Part shown: positions 12,488-24,089 of the stretch, piece after piece
Layout: each line of letters starts with the position of its first letter
How positions within the stretch are numbered: the first letter of the stretch is position 1
Assembly: GCA_030737835.1 (NCBI GenBank)
Contig: CM060856.1
Coordinates: 18,331,116 to 18,395,115 of the forward strand
Length of the DNA stretch: 64,000 nucleotides
Source of the DNA: Acorus gramineus
Lineage: Eukaryota > Streptophyta > Magnoliopsida > Acorales > Acoraceae
Reading direction: 5' to 3'
Program-made: the position numbers and the translations under genes
Notes under the pieces: model-generated
The model's input: the letters and a program-made list of their open reading frames with translations, nothing else
Told to the model about the DNA's origin: nothing
Database searches by the model: none

Positions 12488-12752
12488 AATAGTGCTACGT
12501 ACAGTCTCAATTCTAATCTACATGTGTTTTGAATATTTTTAAAAATAACATACTTCATCTAATTAGATACATATTTTTATAAAAAAATAAAACATATACT
12601 CCAATGAATTATATGAATGCATTTATAGAAAGTATAAATTTTTTTTTTTGAAATATATACCTTGTTAACATTAGCATATGCTTCGTTAAATTTCTATCGA
12701 CGCATATAAGACTGGAATTGGAGCTGAAAACGGATATAGGTGCAACAACACT
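12488..12752. mobile_element. Mutator-type MITE, degraded copy
   Basis: The interior matches the elements at 18179-18447 and 28231-28508: an ATATACTCCAATGAATTATATG block, TCTATCGACGCATAT, and a right arm GGAGCTGAAAACGGAT. The left arm is poorly preserved and no duplication is evident. Confidence 0.6.
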
Positions 12753-12953
12753 TTTTTTTTAATTTTAATTTTTTTAAAATAGGCCGCAGGCCCACCCTAG
12801 GGCTCCTTTAGCCATGAGCTTGCAAACGGGCCGTTGGCTTAGGTTTCACCAAGCGGATTAGCCCGTCCCCCATCATCATTGGACCAAATCAGACTTCATT
12901 ATGCTCTCCACAGGCGGGTTGGGCCCCGTTGAGTAAAACCCATGCCCTATGAC

Positions 12954-13302
12954 TAGGCCTATCAACTGATCGGGTTCGGATCTGTACCCGATTACACGTG
13001 TAATATACTCGATCCAATTTAAATCCGACCCGATTTGGACCTGACCCAGTGGACCCAAACATACAAACGAGTCGAGTCTGGGCCCACCCCGCCCCTACCC
13101 GTTGGACCCGAGACCCGACTATTTTATTATTATATGCTCATATATTACAAGACTATTAGTATTAGTTGACCCATAATTTTGTTTCTTATTTATCAAATTA
13201 CAAGTATAACTTTTAACTCATTTTTATATCCATAAGACCATAACCAAGTCCATAAATCATAATAACCCATAACCAACCAAACCCACCCGTTGACAAACCT
13301 TA
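12954..13302. mobile_element. Foldback/hAT-like element with TAGGCCTATCAAC ends
   Basis: The left end TAGGCCTATCAACTGATCGGG resembles the reverse complement of the right end (TAAGGTTTGTCAACGGG). The left arm is rich in CCCGAC/GGACCC repeats. A related GGGTCC-rich stretch occurs at 13685-13815. Similar in style to the element at 40720-41280, but no 8-bp duplication was found. Confidence 0.4.
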
Positions 13303-13934
13303 TTAGTTTATTAGCTTTTGAATTTGTATAATTAATTGGTTTGTTGCATGATTTATGTTCATTATTTAGGTTAATATGTTAGTGTTTATTGTTTTGAATG
13401 TTGTTTAGATTAATATGTAGTGTCTATTGTTTTGAACGTTTACTTTGTAACACAAATAACCATTAGCTCTCCCTTTTAGTTCATTGTTATATTGTTTAGA
13501 TTTTTGTTTACTTTGAATGTTATGTATTAGTGTTTATTGTTTTGAATTGTACAAAAATATATTCAAACATAATGTCAGGACACCAATTTAGAAAGCTCAA
13601 AACTAATGCTTTATACAAAATTTTCTTAAAAGAATGATAAGGCAAACAAATTCATGAGCTCTCTCTCTTTTTTTATTAACTGTATTTGGGTCGGGTCGAA
13701 CCCAGACCCGGAAGTCGAACCCGGACCCGACCCAAGTCCGACGGGTTCGGGTCCGGGTTCACATTTCCAAGGACCCGCCGGGTCCTCGATTGGACCCGGA
13801 CTCGCCGGGTCTTACCACACACTATCGAATAATGTATTGGGTTGTTCTATTTGAACCCCTCTAAATTGTAAGTAAGTCACTCTTAAATGGATTTTATTGT
13901 TAAAGATCCATTTAGATATTTCTAATAAGTACGT

Positions 13935-13956
13935 CCCCCCCCCCCCCCCCCCCCCC
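13935..13956. repeat. Poly-C tract (22 C)
   Basis: Uninterrupted run of 22 cytosines just upstream of the GDSL pseudogene. Confidence 0.95.
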
Positions 13957-13988
13957 AACAAAGAGGCACCACCATCAACAAAAAAAAA

Positions 13989-14430
13989 ATGTCGTCACTC
14001 ACTCGCCTCCTCTCCTTCCTTGTCTCCACCACCACAACCACGACCACCATTATTGCTCCTCCATCCCCAACAACCCCACCCCTCCATTCACAAAGATTTA
14101 CACCTTTAGCGACTCCTACACTAACACGGACAATACCCGCTCCGCTACCACCCCTATGTCTTTGGCTACGTCTCCAACCACCCTTACAGCACCACCTTCT
14201 TCCACAAACCTACCAACTGCTACTCCAACGGCTGCCTCATCCTTAACTTCCTCTCCTCCGCCCTCTCCCTCCCCTTTGGCACCAACTTTGTCCTCGCCTA
14301 TTTCCCCCCAATCTACCACCACCAATGCCTCCCCCCTACTTCCCCTTCGGCGCCAACTTTAACCTCGTGGGGTCCACCACAATCAACCATGGATTCTTCT
14401 GAAGAACAGCAGCCCCCTAAGTACTAAATA
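13989..14430 (+). pseudogene. GDSL esterase/lipase, first-exon fragment, frameshifted
   Basis: An ATG at 13989 opens a signal-peptide-like start (SSLTRLLSFLV). After frame changes the translation gives the N-terminal landmarks of plant GDSL esterases: SDSYTNTDNTRS, FGYVSNHPYSTTFFHKPTN, YSNGCLILNF, ALSLPF, and later a PPIYHH and INHGFF-like end spread over three frames. In the family the first block is FGDS with the catalytic Ser; here the Gly is lost. The fragment stops near 14430, and the other catalytic blocks (GNND, DxxH) are absent. The family encodes secreted hydrolases; this relic cannot make one. Confidence 0.72.
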
Positions 14431-15786
14431 TGATAACACCTACATGTGGGTGGTGAAACTAAGCGGTGAAGGAGACAACCGGCGGAGAGGGGAAACCAAG
14501 CAGTGATAGAGACGACCGGTGGTGGGGGGGAATTGAGCGGTGATGGAGACAATCAGCGGTGAGGGTTTCATGGGGGAGACGAACGAGTGAGAGAAAGATT
14601 TTTGTGTGAGAGGAGCATGTCCATTGTTTAAATATGGAGTTAATATATGAAAGGTTTGTATATTAAGTGATCAAAATATAAAAGGATTACTTACGAGAGA
14701 GGCTTACTTATAATTTAAGGAGACTCAAATAGAGACACCCTAATGCATTGAAAGACAAGAAATTCCATAGCGGCCAGGTCTGATAACAGGAACGTATGGC
14801 AGAAGCGTTAAAAAAATTATTAGTAAAAATAAAAAACGGTTATATTCAATCATCCATGGAATAACTTTTATAGATGGAACATATACTAGTTTTTTTTAAA
14901 ATATATATATTTATATCATAAAGTTTACATTTTCAAAAACAGTGATATACATATTGAAATGAGCTAACTGCACTTATATTTTTATAGATCAAGGTAATTG
15001 TTGCTTTTCCACATTCGGAATAGAGAAAGTAGAATACATTTACATGAAATATTAATAAACAATAGTTACATCAATTTAGTAGAACATGTGAAATATTTCT
15101 ATTAAAGATATACACCTTGTTCCAGTGTTAATAAGGCATATGGGATGATAAAATGAGATGAGTGGAACAGCGCTCTTTTGACTTATAACCTTTTATCTGA
15201 GATTATACTCTATTCAGCATTTAACGATATGGAAATGCACATGATTCAACAAACTTGTCATAACAAGAACAAAAGACAGAGGAGTTGCTGTAATCAGGTC
15301 TCCCAATCCACCATAAGGAAAGCCATTTCTATAACTGTTCAAAACCAATCATCTGGTTGTCTATATGAAGAGACTAGCTTTTGCTACAAACTCACTCAAC
15401 AGACATTCTATTGAAGTATTTGCCCACAACAATGAAAGCGACAAAAGATCTAAAAAAATCCCAACCCCACTAAACTTCAACAACCTTCTTATATCCACCA
15501 AGAATTCTCAATTCCAAACTTAGAATGCTTATTTCCCCAAATCCTGAATAAAGAGATTACCCTTCTTTTAAGGATACTAACAATGTTTATATTTATGTTA
15601 TAAAGAAGATGAACACAGCAACAAAGAGAAAAGACAGAAGTGATTTCAGTTGAATCCCAGCAAGAAAAAAAAAGTTAACAAAAGTGAACCCATCATCCAC
15701 AAGTGGTCAAGAACCAGTTGAGACACACAAACACATGATCTACGGTCAGCACCCCTCACTAAAAAAAAAAAAAAAGGGATACATGG
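14431..15786. other. Intergenic DNA with the probable 3' UTR of the BTB gene
   Basis: GA-rich up to 14620, then AT-rich. The last few hundred bases before 15786 would be the 3' UTR of the minus-strand BTB gene. A poly-A run lies at 15760-15776. No separate gene supported. Confidence 0.45.
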
Positions 15787-17846
15787 TCAGAAAGAATTCT
15801 CACCAGCGCCGCTGCCATTCTCCGCGGCAATCCTAAGCTGTCTCGACGGGGTTGTCCCCCCACCAGAGCCGCCACCGCCATTGCCACTGCCGCGCCTCCA
15901 GAAGGCCCTCCTCCACCACACCTCGAACCCCCTCTGTATGTTGGGGCAATCATCCCCCGAATTCAAGAACCGATCGAACCACGCGAGCAAAAGCTCCTGC
16001 TGCATGTTGAGCGGCAGCGTGAGAATGGTGTTGGCGAGCCCGTCCTCGATTAGGTGGCGGTCGAGCCCCTTGCACGCCCTCCGCATCCACCCGAAGTCCT
16101 CGTAGAACGGCTCAAGCCACGTCTGCAACAGCATGCACCGCGCCTCCTTCGACACCAGCACCTGCCCCTTCCCGATCCCCACGAACAGCCGGGACGTCAC
16201 CCGGCTCACCTCGTACCGGTGCACCGCCGGCACGCGCTGGTGCATCTCCGCCAGGTCCGCCTGGCACGCCCACGTCCGCAGGAACTCGTCCGCGATCTGC
16301 CGGTCGATCAGGATGTCCAGGATCCAGTGCAGGTTGTCCGCCTGCCTCGAGATCTGCGCCGCCTCGGAGAGGTCGGAGTGGGACGCCGCGCGCCGCAGGT
16401 AGTGGCGGAGGGCGTGGAGGCAGCCGTCGCAGGCGGAGTAGAGGGACTCCTTGCTCAGGTCGCTCTGCGCGGACGAGGCAGACGCGCTCGAGCTGTTCTC
16501 GCGAAGCATCTTCGAGACCAACCCCTTCATCTCCCTCCGCGCCTTCTCGTCCTTTCCCTCCAGGACCACCTGCAAGAGACGGAGGAGGATCTCTTCTCCG
16601 CCTCCGCCGCCGCCGTTCAGCTCCGCCGTCGATGGCGGCGCGACTTCCAGGGAGACCCTCTTCAGGACCTCCCCTGCGCCGGAGCTCTCGAGGTGGAGCT
16701 GCGAGAGCAAGGCGGCGACCTTCTCTTCCTCGTCCTCGGCCCACGGCGCCGCCTCCAGGTACTCCAGGCAGGACAGGACCCCCGCGTCGAAGCCGATCGC
16801 GGCAGAGACCTAACAATGAATGGATCCGGTGATCAGGATCGAAAGAAAACAAAAATCGCAGAAAGTGAGATCCATGGATCGGCGCATACTTTGAGGATTC
16901 CGAGGACTTTGGGGACGTCTTCGCGCATGAGCTTGCGGCGGAGGTCCTTGGAGTACATGAGGCGGAGCGTCTCCACATAGACCTCGACGTCATCGCAGTC
17001 GGAGATCTCCACTAGGTGCGGCAGCGTCCTCTGCTGCTTCGACCACCGATCGGAGAGCTTCCCGGCGAAGAACCGGCTGTGTGCCACCAGAATCTGCCGG
17101 TGCACGTTGATCGCCACGCCGACGCCGTCCCTGGAAGTGAGCGTCAGCCTGACGTCGCCGGAGCCAGGGTCGTTGAACTGGTTGCCGGGGCTGCAGGAGC
17201 CCATGATCTCCGCAACGCGTTCCTGGAGGAGTGACTGCCTGTCCTGGGCGGAGGGGCGGCCGCCGACGACGACGACGGAGGCGGCAGCGGCGGCGGCCGA
17301 GGCGGAGGGCGGGAAGGGGTGCTGGATCTGGATCTGGCCGTTGGGGGCGCGGGGGTGGCAGTCCTGCTCGTTGGCCATCATCTCGAAGAGGGTGGGGCTG
17401 GAGCGGGTCTTGTCGAGGGGGAGCGGAGGAGGCGACATTGGGTTCAAGAGCCCCGCATTCAAGGCGGAGTTGAACTTGGTGTAGCTGGAAGGGTAGGGGG
17501 CGGAGTAGGAGGAGGTCGGGGCGGCGGCGGGCGAGGTGGAGACGTCGGTCATCATGGCTGGGGAGTCTTCCTGGTCGAGGTCGGAGACGGAGGAGGGGGG
17601 ACGGCGAGGGGGGTGGTGGTGAGAGGGAGAGGAGAAGGAGGCGGAGCAGCACCAGGTGGGGTCGAGGGAGACGACAGTGGGGGGGTCGCGTTTGCGGTTG
17701 TTGTTGTTGTTGTTGTCGGGGGAGGAGGAGGAGGAGGAGACGGAGATGGTGGTGGTGGTGGTGTCGCGGCGTTGTTTGCGGCGCTTGGTGAGGGGTGTGG
17801 GGTGGTGGGATTGGATTTGGGTTTTGAGTTGGGCGCCTGCTGCCAT
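15787..17846 (-). CDS. BTB/POZ domain protein, At1g63850-like (two exons)
   Basis: Exon 1 is 17846-16890 and exon 2 is 16809-15787, joined by an 80-bp GT-AG intron in phase 0 (ILK|VSAAIG), giving 659 aa. The upstream in-frame start at 17891 is GTG, so the first ATG (17846, MAAGAQ) is taken. Residues 1-225 are low complexity (Ser, Asn, Ala and Pro runs). A BTB fold follows at about 229-325 ([41 protein letters not shown]). The C-terminal half is conserved and helical ([34 protein letters not shown]). The pattern matches Arabidopsis At1g63850-type proteins, which lack MATH and NPH3 domains. BTB proteins often serve as CUL3 ubiquitin-ligase adaptors; that role is not shown here. A MITE lies 333 bp upstream of the ATG. 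Confidence 0.92.
16810..16889 (-). other. Intron of the BTB gene
   Basis: 80 bp, starts GTATGC and ends TTAG on the minus strand, phase 0. Reading through gives a stop after 18 unrelated residues. Splicing restores the conserved [16 protein letters not shown] junction. Confidence 0.9.
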
Positions 17847-18054
17847 TGGGGAATGCTCCCCCCCAACACTTTCTTCACACTCTCCCCACACCCCCTGCTG
17901 TTGTTGTCGTTTTTTGTGAAACCTGATTGACTGGGGAGGGGGTTATCGGTATTTACGAAATGATGTTGAAATGAAATTAATTTTTTGTACATGTGTGGGA
18001 GAGAGAGAGAGTTGAAAAAACAAAAAAAACAGCGATTGCTTCGATGAAGAGCGA

Positions 18055-18071
18055 GGGGGGGGGGGGGGGGG
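18055..18071. repeat. Poly-G tract (17 G) upstream of the BTB gene
   Basis: Uninterrupted run of 17 G about 210 bp upstream of the BTB start; a (GA)n run lies at 18000-18011. Confidence 0.95.
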
Positions 18072-18178
18072 AGGGATCGGGTTCCGAAGTCGGATAAAGT
18101 TAAAATGGGATCGGTTGGTAGATTGTCAGATGTCATTTTCATTTAAACGGTGTTGATTTTAGATGATGTTTATGTTAA

Positions 18179-18447
18179 AGAGGATAACGTTACATCCGAT
18201 CCTCATGTCAGTCTACGTGTATTTTAAATTTTAAAAAATAGTATATCTTATCTAATGAGATATATATTTTTATAAAAAAATAAAACATATACTCTAATGA
18301 ATTATATGGATATATTTATAAAAAATATAAAAAAATTCTTTCAAAACATATACCTTATTAATATAAGCATATGCGTCGATAGAATTTCTATCGACGCATA
18401 TATAGTTGAAATTGGAGCTGAAAATGGATTTAGATGTAATAACGCCC
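18179..18447. mobile_element. Mutator-type MITE in the BTB promoter region
   Basis: Second copy of the family at 28231-28508, sharing the GGATAACGTTACATCC-like left end and a TCTATCGACGCATAT interior. Flanking 9-mers ttatgttaa (18170-18178) and ttatgttta (18448-18456) differ at one base, as expected of an aged 9-bp duplication. Confidence 0.7.
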
Positions 18448-19110
18448 TTATGTTTATGGGGGTGGTTTAATAATTAGGCTGTGTTTGGTTGGGCTAAAAT
18501 TCAGCACTTATTCCACTTAAAGCTGAAAATCAGTGATAAGGCTGTTTGGTTGAGTGTTTTATAAACACTGATAAACTTCCTCGTTCAATATAAATAACCC
18601 GTAAACATTCAACAAATATAGTTCACTTATGTTTTCGGCTCTCGCATTCAGCATTTTCGTTTTTCACATGAAAAAACCTCACCACCGTTGCACATCTAAA
18701 CTATTTACAAAGCTATTTAAACCAAACTTTACCTTAGCATCGTCTCTCTCCTCTTCAACAACTCTGCTTGCTGAGCCAAAGAAACCCCTTCCAAACACAA
18801 TCCATCTCCACCGACTGTGACCAACCCCACCCAAGCTCCTCACGAAATAGACCACCACTAGATCTCCTCTCCCTCCCATTTCAATCTCTGAAACCCTAGG
18901 ACGTCTGACCGATTTTTCGTCGGTTATGTAGATACCTCATTTTTTACCTATCAGGATAATGAAATGCATATCACTAACAATATTTTTCTCTACAGATATG
19001 TAACCAAAAACCCCATTTGGGAGGAATGATGAGAGGAGTCAAAAGCTAGAAGATCAAGAGCTGAAGAAAGGACCCTGGAGAAAACCAACCAAAGCAAAGG
19101 CTTTACCATG

Positions 19111-19252
19111 CGACGGATGCTAGAAGTGCCGTCGAGCACATTCTTGACGGATGCTCCATAAACCGTCGGATACATGCATGACGGATGCCCAGGTACCGTC
19201 AATCTGGGCACAATGAACCCTAACTTCCTGACGGCACTGGCCAGAGCCGTCG
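19111..19252. repeat. Four palindromes upstream of the LTR TATA box
   Basis: Sites at 19111-19134, 19145-19168, 19179-19201 and 19229-19252 have arms (C/T)GACGG and CCGTC(G/A) around a variable 11-12 nt core. All lie in U3 of the 18927-21152 LTR. Confidence 0.85.
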
Positions 19253-19405
19253 GCCTGTCTGGGTCACAACAGTTGGCGAAACTTGTAGTGGCGCTCCTCC
19301 TTTTGACTGTAGATATCGTCCTTCGCTTCTGTCAGCACCTAATCGATGGGAAAAGGGTGATGATGCCCCTTGTGTGTTGTCTACACACCATTGGCCAAAG
19401 ACCCT

Positions 19406-19413
19406 TATAAATA
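19406..19413 (+). promoter_or_regulatory. TATA box of the 2.2-kb solo LTR
   Basis: TATAAATA followed by GAGGGCAACAG, about 480 bp from the LTR start. Expected transcription start about 30 bp downstream. Confidence 0.7.
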
Positions 19414-20032
19414 GAGGGCAACAGTGAAGAGAAGAGGATCATCCACACATATCCATATCTATATATGCGTCCATAACCCTATAGGATTTGTAGGCAACCT
19501 TCCCACCCCTTGAAACCAGAGAGAAAGAGAGCATTTTAGTAGAAGAAAACCCTCTTCCATTCACCATGATTACCCTAAGTCATTTTGTTCTCTTTTCTTT
19601 CCTTACTCTTCACTAAAGATTTCAAGAGAAGAGCTTGAGTTTATCTCACTGTTGAAGCATTGTAATCACTCCTTTGTAAACCAATTTAAGATCAATATAC
19701 ATATAAGCTTAGGTTTCAAATAGTTTGTGAGTGTGGAAGCTCTTTTTATTGAATTTAAACTATCCATTTGGAAACGAGATTCACCTGATGGATTGCCTTA
19801 CTTGAGGCTATCGGTCAGTTGGTCTAGGGATCATTTGGAACCCTCCCTTTTGGCTCTTCATCAATTTTGGGTTTAAATCCCAAGGACTACTAACATTTTG
19901 CTTTATCTTTTTTTTTTCTATTTCATTATTGTTTATTTCCTTTCCTGCTTATTTCCTTTACATTTATTGCTTAAATCACTCTAAATAAATTATTGTTTAC
20001 TTGCTTTCATTAAAATTCCAAAGTTTCATAAG

Positions 20033-20780
20033 CGACGGCTCTAGGATCCGTCAGTTTACTTCTCTACATTTTCATTTCATTGTGTTGTTGTCAAAGTTGC
20101 TCTCACTTTTCTTTACCTGCACATCGACGGCTATTACTGGTGTCGTCGATCTGGGGAAGTTTTATCAAGCTTTATTTAATTTCCCGTTTTATTTGCCTCT
20201 GTAATTTTCTGCTAAGTAATTTTACATCCTTTTCTTGGTTCGACTATATTCTGTGTTAAAATCTGAATGTCTTCCTTTCTAAGTAAATTCTTTGTAAAAT
20301 TTCTTTCTGTTTCATATTACGGATGCTATTGGTGCCGTCGAGTTTTCCTTGCTTTTAAATATATATTTCCACTATCTCACACTTTGTTTTTATAATCACT
20401 TTTTTCAAATCTCCCTGTTTTTCACTCGACGGATGCCATTAGTGCCGTCGAGTTTTCCTGCTTTTAAATATTTATTTCCATTATCTTACCCTTTCATTCT
20501 CAATCACTTTTTTTTCTCAAATCTCTCTATTTTCCACCCGACGGATCCTCCAGTTACCGTCGAACTGTATCTTCAAAATATTAATCTTCACCGTATTACT
20601 CTTAATTTCCAATCACTTTTTGTCAAATCCCTCTGTTTCCCACCCGACGGATCCTCCAGGTGCTGTCGCATTTCAACCCACTTTGAAATTTTTCTTTCCG
20701 CTATATTATTCTTAATTTTCGATCACTTTTTCTCAAACCTTTGCTGCCTTTCTTCCGACGGATTCTATAGGTCCCATCGG
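20033..20780. repeat. Seven further CGACGG palindromes, the last five in ~110-bp tandem units
   Basis: Sites start at 20033, 20125, about 20317, 20427, 20539, 20645 and 20756. From 20317 on they recur every 106-112 bp within T-rich units sharing CAATCACTTTTT and CTTTTAAATAT-like text. Between units the arms are better kept than the core; the final copies have one or two arm mismatches. Confidence 0.85.
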
Positions 20781-22616
20781 GTTGCATCCTTCTTTAAAAT
20801 TCTAACTTTGACTTCCTTTAATCTCTTCTAGTTCTTTCAAAAATATTTTCTTTTTGGTTCTCATCTCTCTCTAGGCTTCAAACAGGGTTAACTACGAACT
20901 TCATATCACCTTAAGGCACGGTCGGCCGAGATCCTTAAGAAGAAGAGAATCCATAATCTCCCCTAATGAGGCGATCATTATCTTTTCTTGCTTTTGAGTA
21001 AACAGCAAGTGGCGATCACAAATTAAGTCCCAGTGAGCGGTCGAGCGAACTCGGATTATCTCTCAAAATGGTACTATGGTACGTCGTGTACGGACCGGAT
21101 CCAAGTCTAGAGAACCGGATTATGACCTAATTGTCAAAAATCCACATCAACAGGTTCAACCACCACCTTCACCGGAGATTGGTTCATCTTCACTCGGAGA
21201 CTCTGTGTCACATTTTCGGGCATCACATCTTCGGTTCTTGACGGCTTAAGGTAATAAAACCATGGGTCTCCATCTTCTCCTACGATCTATGCATTTTTCT
21301 TCGATTTGAGTCCCCTTTCGTGGATAGGGTTTGTGGAGTCATATAGATCGGTTAGGTTTACGATTCAACGGATCTTTAGAGATTTTTGTTCAATTTTGGC
21401 ATTCTTTTTTATAGGTCCTCATGTTTCCCTACTTTAGATGGGTGATTGGGTGGACTATATGTATTTGGAATGGGTTGATTTGTTCAAATATTACATCTTT
21501 CTCATAATACATTTTGGTAGCTGAATTTGTCAAAAAAAATTGTCTGTTCGGTGAATTTATGTTAGATGGAATTAGTCCAATGTGATTAAAAATGCATGTT
21601 TGTCAATTGCTGTGATGTGTGGCTTTTTCTTATTATATATGACTATCACATGTTCCTTCATCAAATGCATATAAAACTTCAATGCCACATAGGGGAAAAA
21701 ATGTTCTTATCATTCTGTGGTTATTTTTTGAGATCTGGAGGACCTATTCTGTGTATATTTTTATCTCTCCAGGTATATTTGTATGATGAATAGCACTACC
21801 ATGATTATATAATGGGGGCATAAAATTTATGGCAGAACCATTTGGATTTTCAAAACAAAATGTCCATGGCTTTGGAAATGTTTCCTCGCAATGGAAAATG
21901 GTAGTCATTGTCAACTTCATTCTTTAGATGAATGATAACTTGCTCTTTGATGTATTTGTTTCTGTTACATAACAGTTATGGTATTTGATAGGCTTCATTT
22001 GAGTTTAATTTAATATCAGTTTAATCATGCTTCTGTTTGATGGCTTTCAAGAAATCTATATTTCTTCACCTGTTGGAAATGCAATGTATGTTATCAGAGA
22101 GGTTGAGTGAGATAAACATAAATTGCATGATGGTTGGGGCAGAGCAAAAGTGGAGAAAAGGATAATTGGGTGTGTGCACATGTAGGTGCTGTAAAATCTT
22201 GATTTGCATATGTTTGCTTTCATCTGCCCTGTTTACTTATTGTAAGGTTACTTCTAATCATGATCATTCCCATTCAAGTACTCTGAGTTGTTTTAGTTGT
22301 TGTTCTTCAGTTACGACTATTCTGTTGACGTGCTACTGGTAGTTTTGATTGTATTTTTTTCAATAACACCATAGACAAATCAATCCATACATCCTTGTGA
22401 TGGGAAGATTTATGAAAGACATGATACAAAATCAATTAAGGTCATCTTTCTTCTTCCTTATGTATTAAGTCACGCACTTCTTTTATAGTTTACTTGATAT
22501 TTACTTGGTTATACTTATCTCAGTTTAAGACTTCCATGTTCATTCTTCTCATCATTTATGATCTTCAGATGTCTTTTCTCTTAATTTCATTGGCAAACAT
22601 CAACACGTACACCCAC

Positions 22617-22905
22617 CATGGAACACTCTTTTGTACCAAATTCATCTAGTAGAAAAAGAAAATTTCCAATTGGAAATGTTCATGCTTCTCGTTCACAAAT
22701 TGTTTCAAGCCCCCCCCCCCCCCCCCCCCCCCGAGCATCAGTTTCTTCCTAAGCAACCAAGTGTGCGTTTGGTTGTCTATGACTCCCTAGCCGATTCATC
22801 AATGCACTGAGCAGCATTACCCCAACAGTCCGACCCGACAATGATCAGGCTGAGATGAATACAACACGAGAGGAGATTGATAATCTCCTTTACAGTAGGC
22901 GATGA
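22617..22905 (+). pseudogene. Possible captured bHLH (SAC51-like) exon start
   Basis: An ATG at 22617 reads MEHSFVPNSSSRKRKFPIG and soon meets a 23-C tract. A separate frame at about 22840-22905 gives EMNTTREEIDNLLYSR. Ser-Ser-Arg-Lys-Arg-Lys and a Glu-Glu-Ile..Leu-Leu-Tyr-Ser block remind me of SAC51/bHLH143-type proteins, but the match is short and from memory. Upstream, a donor-like GTAATA (21250) and an acceptor-like TTCAG (22569) would fit a leader exon and long intron. No bHLH domain follows before the element ends. I hold this only as a captured-fragment hypothesis. Confidence 0.3.
22710..22732. repeat. Poly-C tract (23 C)
   Basis: Uninterrupted cytosine run inside the Harbinger-like element. 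Confidence 0.95.
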
Positions 22906-24089
22906 TTTTTTTGGTTCCAATGATGATATTTATGTACATATGAAACAAATTTTATTATGTTATTTTTTATGAATTAGGAAATGATGTAACATTATTAGGA
23001 TTTTATTGTATAATGAAATGATTTACATTATATGAATACTATTGGATTTATGTTTGTGAAATATTCAATAGTCCCCATGTTTGGAAAGATTGTAATCTCC
23101 AAGTTTTCGAGAAAATGTTTATGTACTGTGCATTGTTACCGCTGTTCTTCACGATGATATTTCAATCATAATTATGGATTAATCTAGGCTTCTATGTGGC
23201 TTTCCATTGTTCACCGTACAAAGTGGGACATATATTTCATGGAACAAATCCATATTTTTGAAATAGTTCAAATATAAACATGTTTTCAAATATTCAACCA
23301 AACATCAAAATAACATTCAACACTTATAAAATGGACAAAAATACTCTCTTAATAAGCACATATATATATTCAGTGGTCAACCAAACACACTTATCTAAAT
23401 AACTGCATAATATTTTACACTGAACTAAATACTTTTTTTTCTGAACTCCTAAAGATTATCAGCATAACCTCTTTCTGCACTTATTAATCAGTACTTAAAA
23501 TCCATATTCTGCCGCTGCCAAACGCTACCTTAATCTTGATCATGATTTTTTAGTACTTGTTACCCATGTCGTCCTGATACAGATTATTTTGAGAGGAACC
23601 AAAACAAGACTCATCGTGTAAGATAACATGACTTCAGGTGGAAAAGAAATTTATTGTAACCCAGAGAATATACTAGATTTAGGATCAGTTTAGATGTACA
23701 ATTCAACCATCAGTTTTTTTAAACTATGAAAATTTAATGTATAAAACTCAGCAAAATTTTGAATATGCGGCATTTGGTGTTTCTACTACAGAATCCATTC
23801 AAACACAGTTCTAAACGAAGACAAAAGAAATATACAAACTCTCATGCATTTATCCTCTTTTTTTAATCTTATTTATAGAGTTTCTTTTTTATTCTGGATT
23901 TAAGAGATATTAAGAGACAACGATGTTCAAATTTTCTTTGATAGAAAAGGGTAAGAAATTTTATAATTCTATATTTGATAATGGTTAATCATATCTGGTG
24001 TGGATGTATTTTTTTATCACACTACATAAATCTGTATATTTTTTTGTGTGGTTGCATTTTATTATTGCGACATAGATGCTAAAATCTAA

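Larger units (their letters stand above)
18927..21152 (+). repeat. Solo LTR (2.2 kb) carrying palindrome series
   Basis: Starts TGTAGATACCTCATTTTTTACC and ends CCACATCAACA. Flanking 5-mers ggtta (18922-18926) and ggttc (21153-21157) match at four of five bases. A clear TATA box (TATAAATA, 19406-19413) gives plus orientation. It contains at least ten CGACGG..CCGTCG palindromes. No retrotransposon genes lie on either side, so it is a solo LTR. The start resembles that of the LTR at 50498-51763 (TGTAGATACCCTAATTTTGACC on minus). Confidence 0.75.
18477..23529. mobile_element. PIF/Harbinger-like element (~5 kb) with nested insertion
   Basis: Terminal sequences GGCTGTGTTTGGTTGGG (left) and GGTAGCGTTTGGCAGCGG (right, reverse complement) form inverted ends of Harbinger type, each next to TTA (18474-18476 and 23530-23532), the trinucleotide this superfamily duplicates. 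Subterminal AT-rich arms with AAACACTGATAA-like motifs are mirrored. No transposase was recognised, so it is non-autonomous. Without the 2.2-kb solo LTR (18927-21152) it would be about 2.8 kb. The interior resembles a host 5' UTR, intron and exon start rather than transposon genes. Confidence 0.6.

Noticed and set aside
16054..16980. 308-codon plus-strand frame opposite the BTB exon
   Set aside because: Shadow of the GC-rich BTB coding strand; no family resemblance.
17847..17891. Upstream extension of the BTB protein
   Set aside because: Begins with GTG, not ATG; the first ATG is at 17846.
19815..19880. tRNA-like A and B boxes inside the 2.2-kb LTR
   Set aside because: Box spacing is too long and the B box is imperfect (GGTTTAAATCC); no acceptor stem; not called as tRNA or SINE.
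20349..20831. 160-codon frame across the palindrome units
   Set aside because: Phe/Leu/Ser-rich translation of T-rich tandem repeats inside an LTR.
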